Positions 16,236 through 24,170 of a stretch of DNA of 37,357 nucleotides are shown in pieces; the stretch's first letter is position 1, and each line of letters begins with the position of its first letter. Under the pieces are notes generated by a model that had not been told where the DNA came from, ran no database searches, and saw only the letters and a list, made by a program, of their open reading frames with translations. Source of the stretch: Limnochordia bacterium (GTDB lineage: Bacteria > Bacillota > Limnochordia > Darwinibacteriales > DTU012); assembly GCA_007116145.1 (NCBI GenBank), contig SKJB01000026.1:1-37357 (forward strand), written 5' to 3'. Both the position numbers and the translations under genes were made by a program.

Positions 16236-18533
16236 TTAGCGAGCTGTCGCATATCGGCCTAAAATTCCGTTCCAAACATAAAAGGAGACAGCACCGTCTA
16301 TATCTGTTCTAAACACTTCTACTTCTAGTTCGTCTAATCCTGCTAGCACCTGTGGATGGGGATGCCCAAATGAGTTTCTTCCCACAGAGATCACTCCATA
16401 CTTCGCCTCCACAGCTTGAAAAAATTCTGATGACCACGCAGAACGACTACCGTGATGGGGAATCTTGATCCAATCAGCCCGTGGGTTGACCCGTGATACC
16501 AAGTCTAGCTGCCCTTCTTGATCCAAATCACCTGTAAATAACAGGGTTCTATTCTGGTAGTCCAAACGAAAGACAATGCTGTTATTATTGAAATCACACC
16601 GAGTACCCACTAGTATCGTGTCTGGATGCAGAATATCTATACCAATGTTACCTTGAAACTGGATACGATCACCCGCTCGCCCTTTATAATAGGGAATTTC
16701 CTTCTCTAATACTAACTCCAGATACCGTTGATACGAATTGGTCGTATGGCTCATCCCGTTATCGACGATTTTATTCACGTGAAAGTGTTCGAGTACCGCT
16801 AACAGACCATGTAAGTGATCCTCGTGGGGATGGGTGAGAATCACTAAATCAAGGGTGTTCACCCCCCGTTGCTGTAGATAAGGAACAACACGCTGTAACC
16901 CCACATTTCGCCCTCGTTGTTGCCAATACACAGAATCACCACCGCCATCGACTAAAATGTGTTGATTGTAAGGTGTTCTAATATAAATCGCATCTCCTTG
17001 CCCTACATCCAAAACAGTAACTTCCAAGGGACGTCTGATCGTCACAGGCAAGCTCATCAAAGCCACTAGGCATAAGCCAACAAGCATCCACCGCACATAG
17101 CGTTGCCGGCCTGCAAATAGATAGGATACCCGTCCTACGCATCCTAAACCGATATAGAGGAAATACCAAACAAAAGTGACATCCCAAGCAAGAGTAGTAA
17201 CTCTCCACACAGGAGCCCATACAGCCACCATCTGCCCTACTTGCTCTGTAACGACTACGACCCAGTTTAGTACAAATCCAAGTGGTGCTACGATGCTTCC
17301 AGCTAATCCTAGCACCACTCCCCCAAGCAAGATAAGAAAAACCGCTGGTAGCAATAGTAATGTCGCAATGGGTGCGGACGGAGTAACCTGTTGAAAGTAG
17401 TACACCAGCAGAGGAATTAAAGAGAGCTGGGCAATCACTGACACACCAAGGCAAAGCAAGATTTTCCCTAGCAACTTGCCCCAAATTGTCCCAAGCGGGG
17501 CACATTGTTTTTGGAGAATCGGCACCCACAAAAGGATACCACCACTAGCCACAAACGATAACTGGAATCCAATTTGGTAAACAAGCACAGGAGCTGCTAA
17601 TAGCATTATCGTTCCCACTAAGCTCCAGATGTGTAGCCCGTCCTTGTATCTTGTATGCGAACCAAGTAAAGCCACTACCACGGCCAACCAAGCCCGCCAA
17701 GCAGAAGGACGCCCACCACTGATTAATACATATACACCTAAAAAAGTCGCGACAATTACAGACTTCCATGCTTGGTTTATCGGTAGTAACCTACATACCA
17801 ACCAAAAAAGCGATGCTAGTAAACCTATGTGCATACCCGAAATGGCAAACAGGTGGTTAACACCTAACCTCTCCCAGAGCTGATGAGTCGAGGGTTGGAA
17901 GTAACTCCGTTCCCCTAATACTAAAGCTAATACTAATTCCGGATTTTCAATATGTGATTCAATGTTGTTAGCAATATATGAACGCAATTTGTCAATCGTC
18001 TTTACCCACGTGGTCTGCTTATCTAGCTTCGTCAAGAAAACAGGTTCTACAACACCTAATACTCCTTGGCTGGTCAAATACGTTCTATAACAGAATTCTC
18101 CCACATTTCTCGCTCTATCTGCACGTTGGACAGCACCCTCAAAGGCTAGCCAATCCCCGCGGGAAATGGCAATACTAGTGGGAACATGCAACGCTAGTTG
18201 ACTTCTAACTTCTGGTGCCTTAACAATAACCCGCTGGTAGCCACTAAGAGTTCTAGTCTCTATAACCATCCCCGTTAAAGGAATAGTCTCATCGTTATAG
18301 ATCCAATCCTTGTACAGGGTAGCACCTAGGAAGTAACCGACACATAAAATCGTTATGTAGAGCAAAGTTTGACCCTGCCCACTGCCCATCCTCTCGACAA
18401 TTAGCCAACTTGCGAATAAGGCGAAGAAGCAATATGAGCCCAGCATCACACTGGGCCATATTGCTGCAATCCTAATTCCCAAGATTAACAGAAAGAAAAT
18501 GGGAAGAAAAGGTCGCTTTCTAAGGTGTAACAT
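16236..18533 (-). CDS. comEC: Competence DNA channel protein ComEC/Rec2
   Basis: ComEC is the membrane channel that brings single-stranded DNA into the cell during transformation. The protein has an N-terminal membrane part with the DUF4131 region, the Competence domain with the signature HLFAISGMHIGLLASL, about ten membrane spans, and a C-terminal metallo-beta-lactamase domain with HPHEDHLHG (the HxHxDH motif), LLFTGDLD and IPHHGSRSAW, thought to be a nuclease. I place the start at ATG 18531-18533, overlapping comEA by 14 nt; a TTG four codons earlier is possible. Length of about 765 aa is complete, so the locus appears functional. Confidence 0.95.
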   Translation of the reverse strand: MLHLRKRPFLPIFFLLILGIRIAAIWPSVMLGSYCFFALFASWLIVERMGSGQGQTLLYITILCVGYFLGATLYKDWIYNDETIPLTGMVIETRTLSGYQRVIVKAPEVRSQLALHVPTSIAISRGDWLAFEGAVQRADRARNVGEFCYRTYLTSQGVLGVVEPVFLTKLDKQTTWVKTIDKLRSYIANNIESHIENPELVLALVLGERSYFQPSTHQLWERLGVNHLFAISGMHIGLLASLFWLVCRLLPINQAWKSVIVATFLGVYVLISGGRPSAWRAWLAVVVALLGSHTRYKDGLHIWSLVGTIMLLAAPVLVYQIGFQLSFVASGGILLWVPILQKQCAPLGTIWGKLLGKILLCLGVSVIAQLSLIPLLVYYFQQVTPSAPIATLLLLPAVFLILLGGVVLGLAGSIVAPLGFVLNWVVVVTEQVGQMVAVWAPVWRVTTLAWDVTFVWYFLYIGLGCVGRVSYLFAGRQRYVRWMLVGLCLVALMSLPVTIRRPLEVTVLDVGQGDAIYIRTPYNQHILVDGGGDSVYWQQRGRNVGLQRVVPYLQQRGVNTLDLVILTHPHEDHLHGLLAVLEHFHVNKIVDNGMSHTTNSYQRYLELVLEKEIPYYKGRAGDRIQFQGNIGIDILHPDTILVGTRCDFNNNSIVFRLDYQNRTLLFTGDLDQEGQLDLVSRVNPRADWIKIPHHGSRSAWSSEFFQAVEAKYGVISVGRNSFGHPHPQVLAGLDELEVEVFRTDIDGAVSFYVWNGILGRYATAR

Positions 18534-18951
18534 GATATATCTCAAGACAAATTAAGTCTTTGATCTGTTCTAATCGCTTAGGTCCAATTCCAGTAACACG
18601 TAGTAAGTCTTGCATGGTTCCAAATAGTTTTTCTTCCCTTGCAGCAATAATATTATTGGCTAAAACTGGGCCAATGCCTGGTAATGCTTGTAATTGTTCA
18701 TGCGTAGCCCAATTTACGTGAACACGATCACACAAGGCATCTGCACTACACGGTCTGTCATCCTCCAAAACGAGGGCTGCGTCATCGCTACTTACAGCTC
18801 CCGCCTCTGTGCTTGCGCTTGCTTGGGCAACTGCAACCTCAAGCGTTAGATACTCAACAATGCGTTGGCGACCAATAAACCAGCTTGACATCTGACCAAG
18901 CATTATCGTCGCAATAAGCACACCAAATACGAGTCGTTGACGTGGTGTCAT
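18520..18951 (-). CDS. comEA: Competence DNA receptor ComEA (helix-hairpin-helix)
   Basis: ComEA binds double-stranded DNA at the cell surface and passes it to ComEC. The 143-aa protein (ATG 18949-18951, ribosome binding site GGAGG) has one membrane anchor at about residues 8-27, a short linker, and a C-terminal pair of helix-hairpin-helix motifs (VNWATHEQLQALPGIGPVLANNII and LLRVTGIGPKRLEQI). It lacks the SLBB-type domain found in the roughly 200-aa B. subtilis ComEA, so it is a short form. A longer reading from 19017 has no ribosome binding site and would erase the membrane topology. Confidence 0.93.
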   Translation of the reverse strand: MTPRQRLVFGVLIATIMLGQMSSWFIGRQRIVEYLTLEVAVAQASASTEAGAVSSDDAALVLEDDRPCSADALCDRVHVNWATHEQLQALPGIGPVLANNIIAAREEKLFGTMQDLLRVTGIGPKRLEQIKDLICLEIYHVTP

Positions 18952-18997
18952 ACTAAACAACCTCCATCTACTTCTCCTCACAGCATGGACACTAATA

Positions 18998-19026
18998 GTA
19001 TTCGACTCACATCCCAAAAATCCTTC
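18998..19026 (-). promoter_or_regulatory. Sigma-H-type promoter of comEA-comEC
   Basis: The minus strand reads GAAGGATTT (19018-19026), 11 nt, then GTCGAATAC (18998-19006). This fits RNAGGAWWW-N11/12-RNNGAATWW except for the last base. It follows the terminator of the upstream unit and lies about 45 nt before the comEA ATG. Confidence 0.68.
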
Positions 19027-19051
19027 ACTAATCTGTATTTTCTAATATTTT

Positions 19052-19085
19052 TTTAAACAAAAACTTCCGCTCTATTGAACGGAAG
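19052..19085 (-). terminator. Rho-independent terminator upstream of comEA
   Basis: CTTCCG pairs with CGGAAG around a 10-nt loop on the minus strand, followed by TTTTTGTTT. It ends the nadD-to-19219 transcription unit and separates it from comEA. Confidence 0.78.
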
Positions 19086-19105
19086 CATGATGAACGAGAT
19101 CTTCC

Positions 19106-19189
19106 TTAGAAGCGAAGACCCATGAAAGATAAGGCAATAGCACTGGTTTGACTAAGCTTGACTGGATCCCCCACCTTAACTAGGGGCAC
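19106..19189 (-). CDS. Possible 27-aa small protein
   Basis: A short frame starting at GTG (19187-19189) reads MPLVKVGDPVKLSQTSAIAL and ends SFMGLRF before a TAA stop. The residue composition looks protein-like and the frame lies between the 79-aa membrane protein gene and the terminator. No good ribosome binding site is visible, and an in-frame TAG lies a few codons upstream. It may be a real small protein, the remnant of a longer gene, or chance. I do not recognise a family. Confidence 0.2.
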   Translation of the reverse strand: MPLVKVGDPVKLSQTSAIALSFMGLRF

Positions 19190-19218
19190 ACAAACTTCAT
19201 CTATATGTTGCTAGTCGT

Positions 19219-19458
19219 TTACTTGTTGTCTAACTCCTCCATGATATCTTGCAGATTTCGTTCATGTTTTGCCTTATTCACGCGACTCATTACAAGGTAA
19301 AACCCAAAACCTCCAAGTAGAACCAACAAAATTAACACTGCGACTGGACTCACTGGTTCGGAGTCAAACTCGAATTCGATGGCATGTATAATCCTACTGT
19401 GACCAAGACCAACCATGAGACTTCCAAGTAAAGCTCCAATCTTACATCGAATGTTCAT
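19219..19458 (-). CDS. Unknown small two-helix membrane protein (79 aa)
   Basis: I do not recognise this gene. The ATG at 19456-19458 has an AAAGGTGG ribosome binding site. The N-terminus (CKIGALLGSLMVGLGHSRIIHA) looks like a signal peptide or first membrane helix, then an acidic stretch (EFEFDSEP), a strong membrane helix (VAVLILLVLLGGFGFYLVM), and a charged cytoplasmic tail (KAKHERNLQDIMEELDNK). This suggests a single-pass protein with an external acidic N-terminus if the first segment is cleaved. It starts 15 nt after yqeM and is followed by a terminator, so it is likely the last gene of that operon. Confidence 0.65.
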   Translation of the reverse strand: MNIRCKIGALLGSLMVGLGHSRIIHAIEFEFDSEPVSPVAVLILLVLLGGFGFYLVMSRVNKAKHERNLQDIMEELDNK

Positions 19459-19473
19459 AACGTACCCCACCTT

Positions 19474-20262
19474 TCAAGCACTCGTTCTCTTCTTCTGAGC
19501 AATGAATTGCCACCGCTCCGTTGTTTCGTCTGGTTCATCCCATGTCAAAAAACCATAATACCCTAATATTTCCCAGTCTAATTCGCCTAAAAGGTCATGA
19601 ACCAAGGCTGGACGCCAGAGCTTTTGCCGATGGGTTTCTACCACCCGTTGGTAAAGACCTGACTCTGTAGGCACAAAGAATGTCAGCTGCATATCACAGA
19701 TTTCAGCGGTGCTATCATAGATATTATCCCAATAATAACCAAAGTCGGAAAACAAGTCCGCATAGGATTCCTCCCCATATAACTCGGCTAACTTATACTC
19801 AGAATTTAGGTCAAATAAAAACAATCCCTCGTCCTTGGTGTGCATCTTGATCTGCTGAAACGCTTGGCGAAAGCCCTGCTCATTCGTTACATAATTCAAT
19901 CCATCACAAGCACATAATACAACATCAAATTGGTGATTCAATTGAAATTGACACATATCCAATTCGATAAAAGGAATCGATAGTTTAGCTTGATCCGCCT
20001 TATAATTTGCCTGAACGAGCATGGATTTTGATAAATCGCCGCCCACGATCGAGTAACCCCGCTTAGCTAGGGGAATCGTTATGTTACCTGTGCCACAACC
20101 TAACTCCAATATACTCGGCTGGATAATCCCATACTGTTCCCACAAAGCCTGCAGATACTCCACCCACTGCGTATAGTCTGCGTCCATCAAGCGGTCGTAG
20201 TACGAAGCTAAGTGCGTATAAGCAGGTTGGGGGGCCACAGTTTGTTGCATACTGTCTGTCAT
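19474..20262 (-). CDS. yqeM: Class I SAM-dependent methyltransferase (YqeM type)
   Basis: The 262-aa protein has the Rossmann SAM-binding motif ILELGCGTGNITIPLAKRG (about 51-69), the acidic motif II (GGDLSKSML) and the following DVVLCACDGLNYV segment typical of small-molecule methyltransferases. The substrate is unknown. It directly follows rsfS (29 nt), the same arrangement as B. subtilis yqeL-yqeM, which is the main reason for the symbol. An AAGGGATGTG ribosome binding site precedes the ATG. Confidence 0.82.
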   Translation of the reverse strand: MTDSMQQTVAPQPAYTHLASYYDRLMDADYTQWVEYLQALWEQYGIIQPSILELGCGTGNITIPLAKRGYSIVGGDLSKSMLVQANYKADQAKLSIPFIELDMCQFQLNHQFDVVLCACDGLNYVTNEQGFRQAFQQIKMHTKDEGLFLFDLNSEYKLAELYGEESYADLFSDFGYYWDNIYDSTAEICDMQLTFFVPTESGLYQRVVETHRQKLWRPALVHDLLGELDWEILGYYGFLTWDEPDETTERWQFIAQKKRTSA

Positions 20263-20291
20263 AATTCACATCCCTTAAATCAGACTATGCT

Positions 20292-20639
20292 CTAAAAGTC
20301 AATTTTTTCAGCAGCAGCCCATAATTTTTCCAAACTATAGTACTCACGCTCTTCATCCAGAAAAATATGGATTATTACACTGTAGTAATCCATTAAAACC
20401 CATTTATTATCATTACGTCCCTCTTGTTGCCGAATGGCTATACCAAGCTCATCCATTCTTCCTGCTACAGATTGAGCTACCGCTCCTATCTGCGTTATGG
20501 ATTGGCAACTTCCAATCACAAAGTAATCGCAATCCGCTGTTAAATTCTGCACCCCTAAAATCTGGACGTCATCTGCCTTTTTCTCTTCCATTGCCAAAGC
20601 GACTGCCCTTGCGATGTCTTTTACAGTTAATCCACTCAA
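20292..20639 (-). CDS. rsfS: Ribosomal silencing factor RsfS
   Basis: RsfS binds L14 on the 50S subunit and blocks subunit joining in starved cells. The 115-aa protein shows the family sequence AVALAMEEKKADDVQILGV, the CDYFVIGSC core, QQEGRNDNKWVLMDY and IHIFLDEEREYYSLEKLW. The start is TTG preceded by TAGGAGTGTG. It lies 15 nt after the LCP gene and 29 nt before yqeM. Confidence 0.95.
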   Translation of the reverse strand: MSGLTVKDIARAVALAMEEKKADDVQILGVQNLTADCDYFVIGSCQSITQIGAVAQSVAGRMDELGIAIRQQEGRNDNKWVLMDYYSVIIHIFLDEEREYYSLEKLWAAAEKIDF

Positions 20640-20654
20640 ACTATCACACTCCTA

Positions 20655-21899
20655 TTAATTAAAGTTCATCCCAACAATAACAGTAATATCAACCCGACTA
20701 TCCCAATCTGGTTCAATCCTTACAGTAGCATCAAGTACATCAATAATCGGTTGCAATCTCGCCACGAGCTCTTTATCACGGATAATAATCTGGGTGGTTT
20801 CATAGTTAGAATGGTCTGCGTTGCTCAGTCGCATCACATCATATCCATATCCCTGTAGAATCTTGCCCACACTAGCTGCTACACCAGGACCACCACTACC
20901 GTTTAATACTTCCATACGCAGTGGCAAAGGCCTTCCATAAAAAATTAAATTGACGACAGCTTTTAAACGCTCTTCATCGGGTATCCAATAGCTAGCTCCA
21001 TTCATACTCCCTGCTGTCCCGGGAACTACCGTCATCGCTAAGTCTTCAGCAGAAAATCTCTCCGCGTTAAGAACAAGCCTAAACGCCTGATCCCAGGGCA
21101 AATTCGTGTCGACCGCACTCCATAGTTGACCAATAAGTTTTGGGAGTTTCGGAATGGTGCGTGCTTGCAGTATCTCTTGGATTACAGCAATCATGAATTT
21201 TCGTTGACGTTCAACACGCCCGTCATATACCTGATATTGGGGTTCTACTAGCGACACATCACCTAATCGGTCGCGATAACGTACATATTGCAACGACTTC
21301 TCACCATCTAAGTGTTGATGCCCCGGCAATAAATGAATGTGTAGATCTTGCGCATTATCTACATAGTACATTTCCCGATCTACAGTTACTTCCACCCCAC
21401 CGAGCGTATCTACAATTTGACTAAACCCCGTAAAATCAGTTTGGACATAATAATCAATCTTCACGCCTAGAAAACTAGCGACTGTTTGCACTGTTAGTTG
21501 AGGACCACCGAAAACATAAGCAGCATTTAGGCGATCCCAGCGCTGTCTATCCGAAATAAAGACGCGGGTATCTCGAGGAATCGACAGGAGAGAAACCCGA
21601 CCGTTCGTTGGATCAATCGATGCTACAATAATAGTATCGGTGCGCGGAACTTGATCTCCGTATTTATCAATACCTAAAAATAATATATTAGTGCGCCGGT
21701 TGTCCCAGCTTGACTGAGATACCGGAGTTACATTCATTCCCTGCTTATAACTATAATATGCAGAAAAACCCATTGCCACTAAACCGATTAACACCAAAAA
21801 CACTAAACTAAGTAGGTTACGACGCTTTTGTCTGCGTTTCCATTCACGTTTGAGCCTCATTTCTTCTTTCCGTCTTGCAACTTCCTCAGCTGAAAGCAT
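20655..21899 (-). CDS. LytR-CpsA-Psr family cell-wall glycopolymer ligase
   Basis: LCP enzymes transfer teichoic acids or other undecaprenyl-linked glycopolymers to peptidoglycan. The 414-aa protein has a basic cytoplasmic start, a membrane helix at about 29-51, the LCP domain (NILFLGIDKYGD, RTDTIIVASIDP, VSLLSIPRDTRV, and YVRYRDRLGD), and a C-terminal LytR_C domain (RMEVLNGSGGPGVAASVGKI onward). The start ATG has an excellent AGGAGGTGAG ribosome binding site. It occupies a place between nadD and rsfS. It has its own promoter and a terminator-like hairpin in the leader, so it may be regulated separately from nadD. Confidence 0.93.
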   Translation of the reverse strand: MLSAEEVARRKEEMRLKREWKRRQKRRNLLSLVFLVLIGLVAMGFSAYYSYKQGMNVTPVSQSSWDNRRTNILFLGIDKYGDQVPRTDTIIVASIDPTNGRVSLLSIPRDTRVFISDRQRWDRLNAAYVFGGPQLTVQTVASFLGVKIDYYVQTDFTGFSQIVDTLGGVEVTVDREMYYVDNAQDLHIHLLPGHQHLDGEKSLQYVRYRDRLGDVSLVEPQYQVYDGRVERQRKFMIAVIQEILQARTIPKLPKLIGQLWSAVDTNLPWDQAFRLVLNAERFSAEDLAMTVVPGTAGSMNGASYWIPDEERLKAVVNLIFYGRPLPLRMEVLNGSGGPGVAASVGKILQGYGYDVMRLSNADHSNYETTQIIIRDKELVARLQPIIDVLDATVRIEPDWDSRVDITVIVGMNFN

Positions 21900-21921
21900 G
21901 ATTTACTCACCTCCTTTATGC

Positions 21922-21959
21922 AAAAAGAGCTAGTGGCCCGTATTAGGTAGCCCCTAGCT
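21922..21959 (-). terminator. Hairpin plus T-run in the leader of the LCP gene (possible attenuator)
   Basis: On the minus strand AGCTAG and CTAGCT form the base of a hairpin extended by GGC/GCC after one mismatch, followed at once by CTTTTTGC. It lies between the promoter (21990-22018) and the ribosome binding site (about 21910-21917). Confidence 0.5.
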
Positions 21960-21989
21960 AGCGTTTCAATACATACATTACCAACTCTA

Positions 21990-22018
21990 ACTATAACAAA
22001 CTCATAGGCCATTTACAA
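21990..22018 (-). promoter_or_regulatory. Sigma-A promoter of the LCP gene
   Basis: TTGTAA (22013-22018) and TATAGT (21990-21995) with 17 nt between them on the minus strand. A 7-bp inverted repeat (22018-22024 with 22061-22067, AGAGGGT/ACCCTCT) starts at the edge of the -35 box. The rest of the 21900-22090 gap contains no coding sequence I can support. Confidence 0.65.
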
Positions 22019-22090
22019 GAGGGTATTATTGGCTGTATCACGTATACTATCTTCTAGCAAACCCTCTCTTTCTTAAGACCATTCGCTACC

Positions 22091-22735
22091 TTATGGCCTA
22101 TTATGGGTGCCCGAGCATTCTCCATACAAATTGTTCTTATAAATATAATGATCCACTGTTTCTGGAACGAGATAACGAATGGATTTTCCATGTTTTACTC
22201 GCTTGCGAATGTCTGTAGATGAAATTGCCATAGCTGGTACCTGCAAGATATTGAGACTCTTTTCTTGTTGTGCAAACCAGCGCTTAATCATATCATTTTG
22301 TCGTCCCAACGAAAAACCAGGTCGGGTGGCTGCAATAAATTCAGCCATTTGTAATAGGTTCTTCGGATCTTTCCAACTCATGATCTCTAGAATTGCATCC
22401 GCTCCAGTTATGAAATACAATTCGGTTCCTGGACCATAGCGTGCCTTTAATAAGCGCAATGTTTCTATGGTATATGTTACACCCTCGCGATCAATATCAA
22501 CACGCGAAACCTCAAATTTGGGGTTTGTAACAGTGGCCAATACGGTCATTAAGTATCGATGTTTCGTTTCAGTAACACCGATTGGATCCTTATGCGGAGG
22601 ATTTCCTGACGGCACAAATAAGACCTGATCCAATTGAAATTCACCTAAGGCTGCCTCTGCGGTTACAAGATGGCCATAGTGTACAGGATCGAATGTTCCA
22701 CCCATAATCCCAATCTTGCATTTTGCATCTACCAT
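22091..22735 (-). CDS. nadD: Nicotinate-nucleotide adenylyltransferase
   Basis: NadD adenylates nicotinate mononucleotide in NAD synthesis. The 214-aa protein has the nucleotidyltransferase signature GIMGGTFDPVHYGHL with the HxGH site, VPSGNPPHK, and the ISSTDIRKRVKHGKSIRYLVP motif. The ATG at 22733-22735 follows GGAGGAG with six nt spacing; a TTG five codons upstream lies within that ribosome binding site. The usual partner gene yqeK is not found after it. It follows the xylA terminator and so needs its own promoter; a weak sigma-H-like pair is upstream. Confidence 0.96.
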   Translation of the reverse strand: MVDAKCKIGIMGGTFDPVHYGHLVTAEAALGEFQLDQVLFVPSGNPPHKDPIGVTETKHRYLMTVLATVTNPKFEVSRVDIDREGVTYTIETLRLLKARYGPGTELYFITGADAILEIMSWKDPKNLLQMAEFIAATRPGFSLGRQNDMIKRWFAQQEKSLNILQVPAMAISSTDIRKRVKHGKSIRYLVPETVDHYIYKNNLYGECSGTHNRP

Positions 22736-22780
22736 TACGAACTCCTCCAACTCATAGCCGCTAGATTCTGACTTTGTAGT

Positions 22781-22809
22781 AATTTCGGAGATACTAGGAA
22801 AAATCCTGC
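22781..22809 (-). promoter_or_regulatory. Weak sigma-H-like sequence upstream of nadD
   Basis: GCAGGATTT (22801-22809) fits the sigma-H -35 pattern fully; the -10 counterpart TCCGAAATT (22781-22789), 11 nt away, has two mismatches to RNNGAATWW. No better sigma-A pair is visible in this gap. Confidence 0.25.
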
Positions 22810-22819
22810 TAAAGGTTAA

Positions 22820-22849
22820 TAAAAAAAAGTGGGTTACCCCACTTTTTTT
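22820..22849 (-). terminator. Rho-independent terminator after xylA
   Basis: AGTGGG and CCCACT form a GC stem extended by A/T pairs with loop of four, followed by a T-run. It overlaps the xylA stop codon and ends the obgE-yhbY-xylA unit. It is symmetrical enough to work on both strands. Confidence 0.85.
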
Positions 22850-24170
22850 ACTTTTCTCCCATCATATACTGGTTCAATATTGCTTCTAGAAGCTCCTGAT
22901 TACCAGACACATTGACGATTTGATCATGCTCTAGTGCGTATTTCTCTAACTCTTTCAGCCCTACCGTACCCTTAAGTATTTGACTACCAATACCCGTTTG
23001 GTAACTCCCATAACGAGTGGCAATAAAGTCTTCCAACTCCTTGGTTTCGAGTAATTTATGGGCCACCTTTAACCCATAAGCAAAGGCATCCATCCCAGCA
23101 ATGTGCCCATAAAACAAATCGTCTAAAGCAAAAGACCCACGTCGTAGCTTTGCATCAAAGTTGAGACCACCCGAATGCAGTCCACCATTTTTAAGGATCT
23201 CATACATCGCGAGAGTTGTTGTATAAATGTCTGTAGGCATTTGATCCGTGTCCCACCCTAATAACATGTCACCTTGATTGGCGTCCACACTACCTAGCGC
23301 TCCATTAACTCGAGCTAGGTGTAATTCGTGCTGGAAGGTATGACCAGCTAACGTCGCATGATTCGCTTCGATATTCATTTTAAAGTAGGAGTCCAAGTTA
23401 TACTTCTTAAGGAACCCTAGTACTGTAGCCACGTCAAAATCGTATTGATGCTTTGTCGGCTCTTTTGGTTTTGGTTCAATGAGAAATTGACCTGTAAATC
23501 CGATTTCTTTCGCATAATCCACAGCCATTGTTAAGAAGCGCGCCAAGTTGTCTAACTCAAAGCCCATGTCTGTGTTTAATAGCGTTTCATACCCCTCGCG
23601 TCCACCCCAGAACACATAGTTTTCCCCACCGAGCTCTTTGGTCACTTCTAAAGCTTTTTTCACCTGGGCGCCTGCATAAGCAAACACATCAGCATTAGAG
23701 GACGTGGATGCCCCATGTACAAACCGGGGATGGGAAAATAGGTTTGCAGTACCCCACAATAGTTTTATTCCTGTATCCTGCATCAGCTGTTTTGCTAAAC
23801 TTACGATTTCATCTAAATTTCTATTACTCTCCCTCAGTGTAGCCCCTTCAGGCGCAATATCACGATCGTGAAAGCAAAAATACGGAACGCCAAGTTTACT
23901 CATAAACTCAAATGCTGCTACCATCCGAGCCTTAGCCTGCTCTACGGGATCTGACGATACATCCCAAGGACGAATCATTGTAGCTGAACCAAAGGGATCA
24001 ACACCTTTACCCGTAAATGTATGCCAATACGCTACAGAAAACCGTAAGTGATCCGCCATGGTTTTCTGCCCAACAACCTCACTAGGGTCATAGTACTTAA
24101 AAGCTAACGGATTCTTAGAACCTCTGCCTTCAAACTTAATCCTACTAACATTCTCAAATACCTCTCGCAT
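22848..24170 (-). CDS. xylA: Xylose isomerase
   Basis: XylA converts D-xylose to D-xylulose (and glucose to fructose) using divalent metals. The 440-aa protein is a class II enzyme by length. It shows the start [20 protein letters not shown], the catalytic [12 protein letters not shown], the metal-binding [49 protein letters not shown] and [18 protein letters not shown] segments. AAGGAGGTATG precedes the ATG. No xylulokinase, transporter or XylR is nearby, and no promoter is visible in the 43 nt after yhbY, so it is probably read from obgE. Confidence 0.96.
   Translation of the reverse strand: MREVFENVSRIKFEGRGSKNPLAFKYYDPSEVVGQKTMADHLRFSVAYWHTFTGKGVDPFGSATMIRPWDVSSDPVEQAKARMVAAFEFMSKLGVPYFCFHDRDIAPEGATLRESNRNLDEIVSLAKQLMQDTGIKLLWGTANLFSHPRFVHGASTSSNADVFAYAGAQVKKALEVTKELGGENYVFWGGREGYETLLNTDMGFELDNLARFLTMAVDYAKEIGFTGQFLIEPKPKEPTKHQYDFDVATVLGFLKKYNLDSYFKMNIEANHATLAGHTFQHELHLARVNGALGSVDANQGDMLLGWDTDQMPTDIYTTTLAMYEILKNGGLHSGGLNFDAKLRRGSFALDDLFYGHIAGMDAFAYGLKVAHKLLETKELEDFIATRYGSYQTGIGSQILKGTVGLKELEKYALEHDQIVNVSGNQELLEAILNQYMMGEK

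Noticed and set aside
16978-17529. Long minus-strand open frame of 183 codons inside comEC
   Set aside because: It lies in another frame of the well-conserved comEC gene and has no ribosome binding site or family resemblance.
19086-19218. Possible riboswitch upstream of comEA
   Set aside because: No GEMM, T-box or other known motif could be matched, and the terminator plus sigma-H promoter lie downstream of it, so it would not be in the comEA leader.
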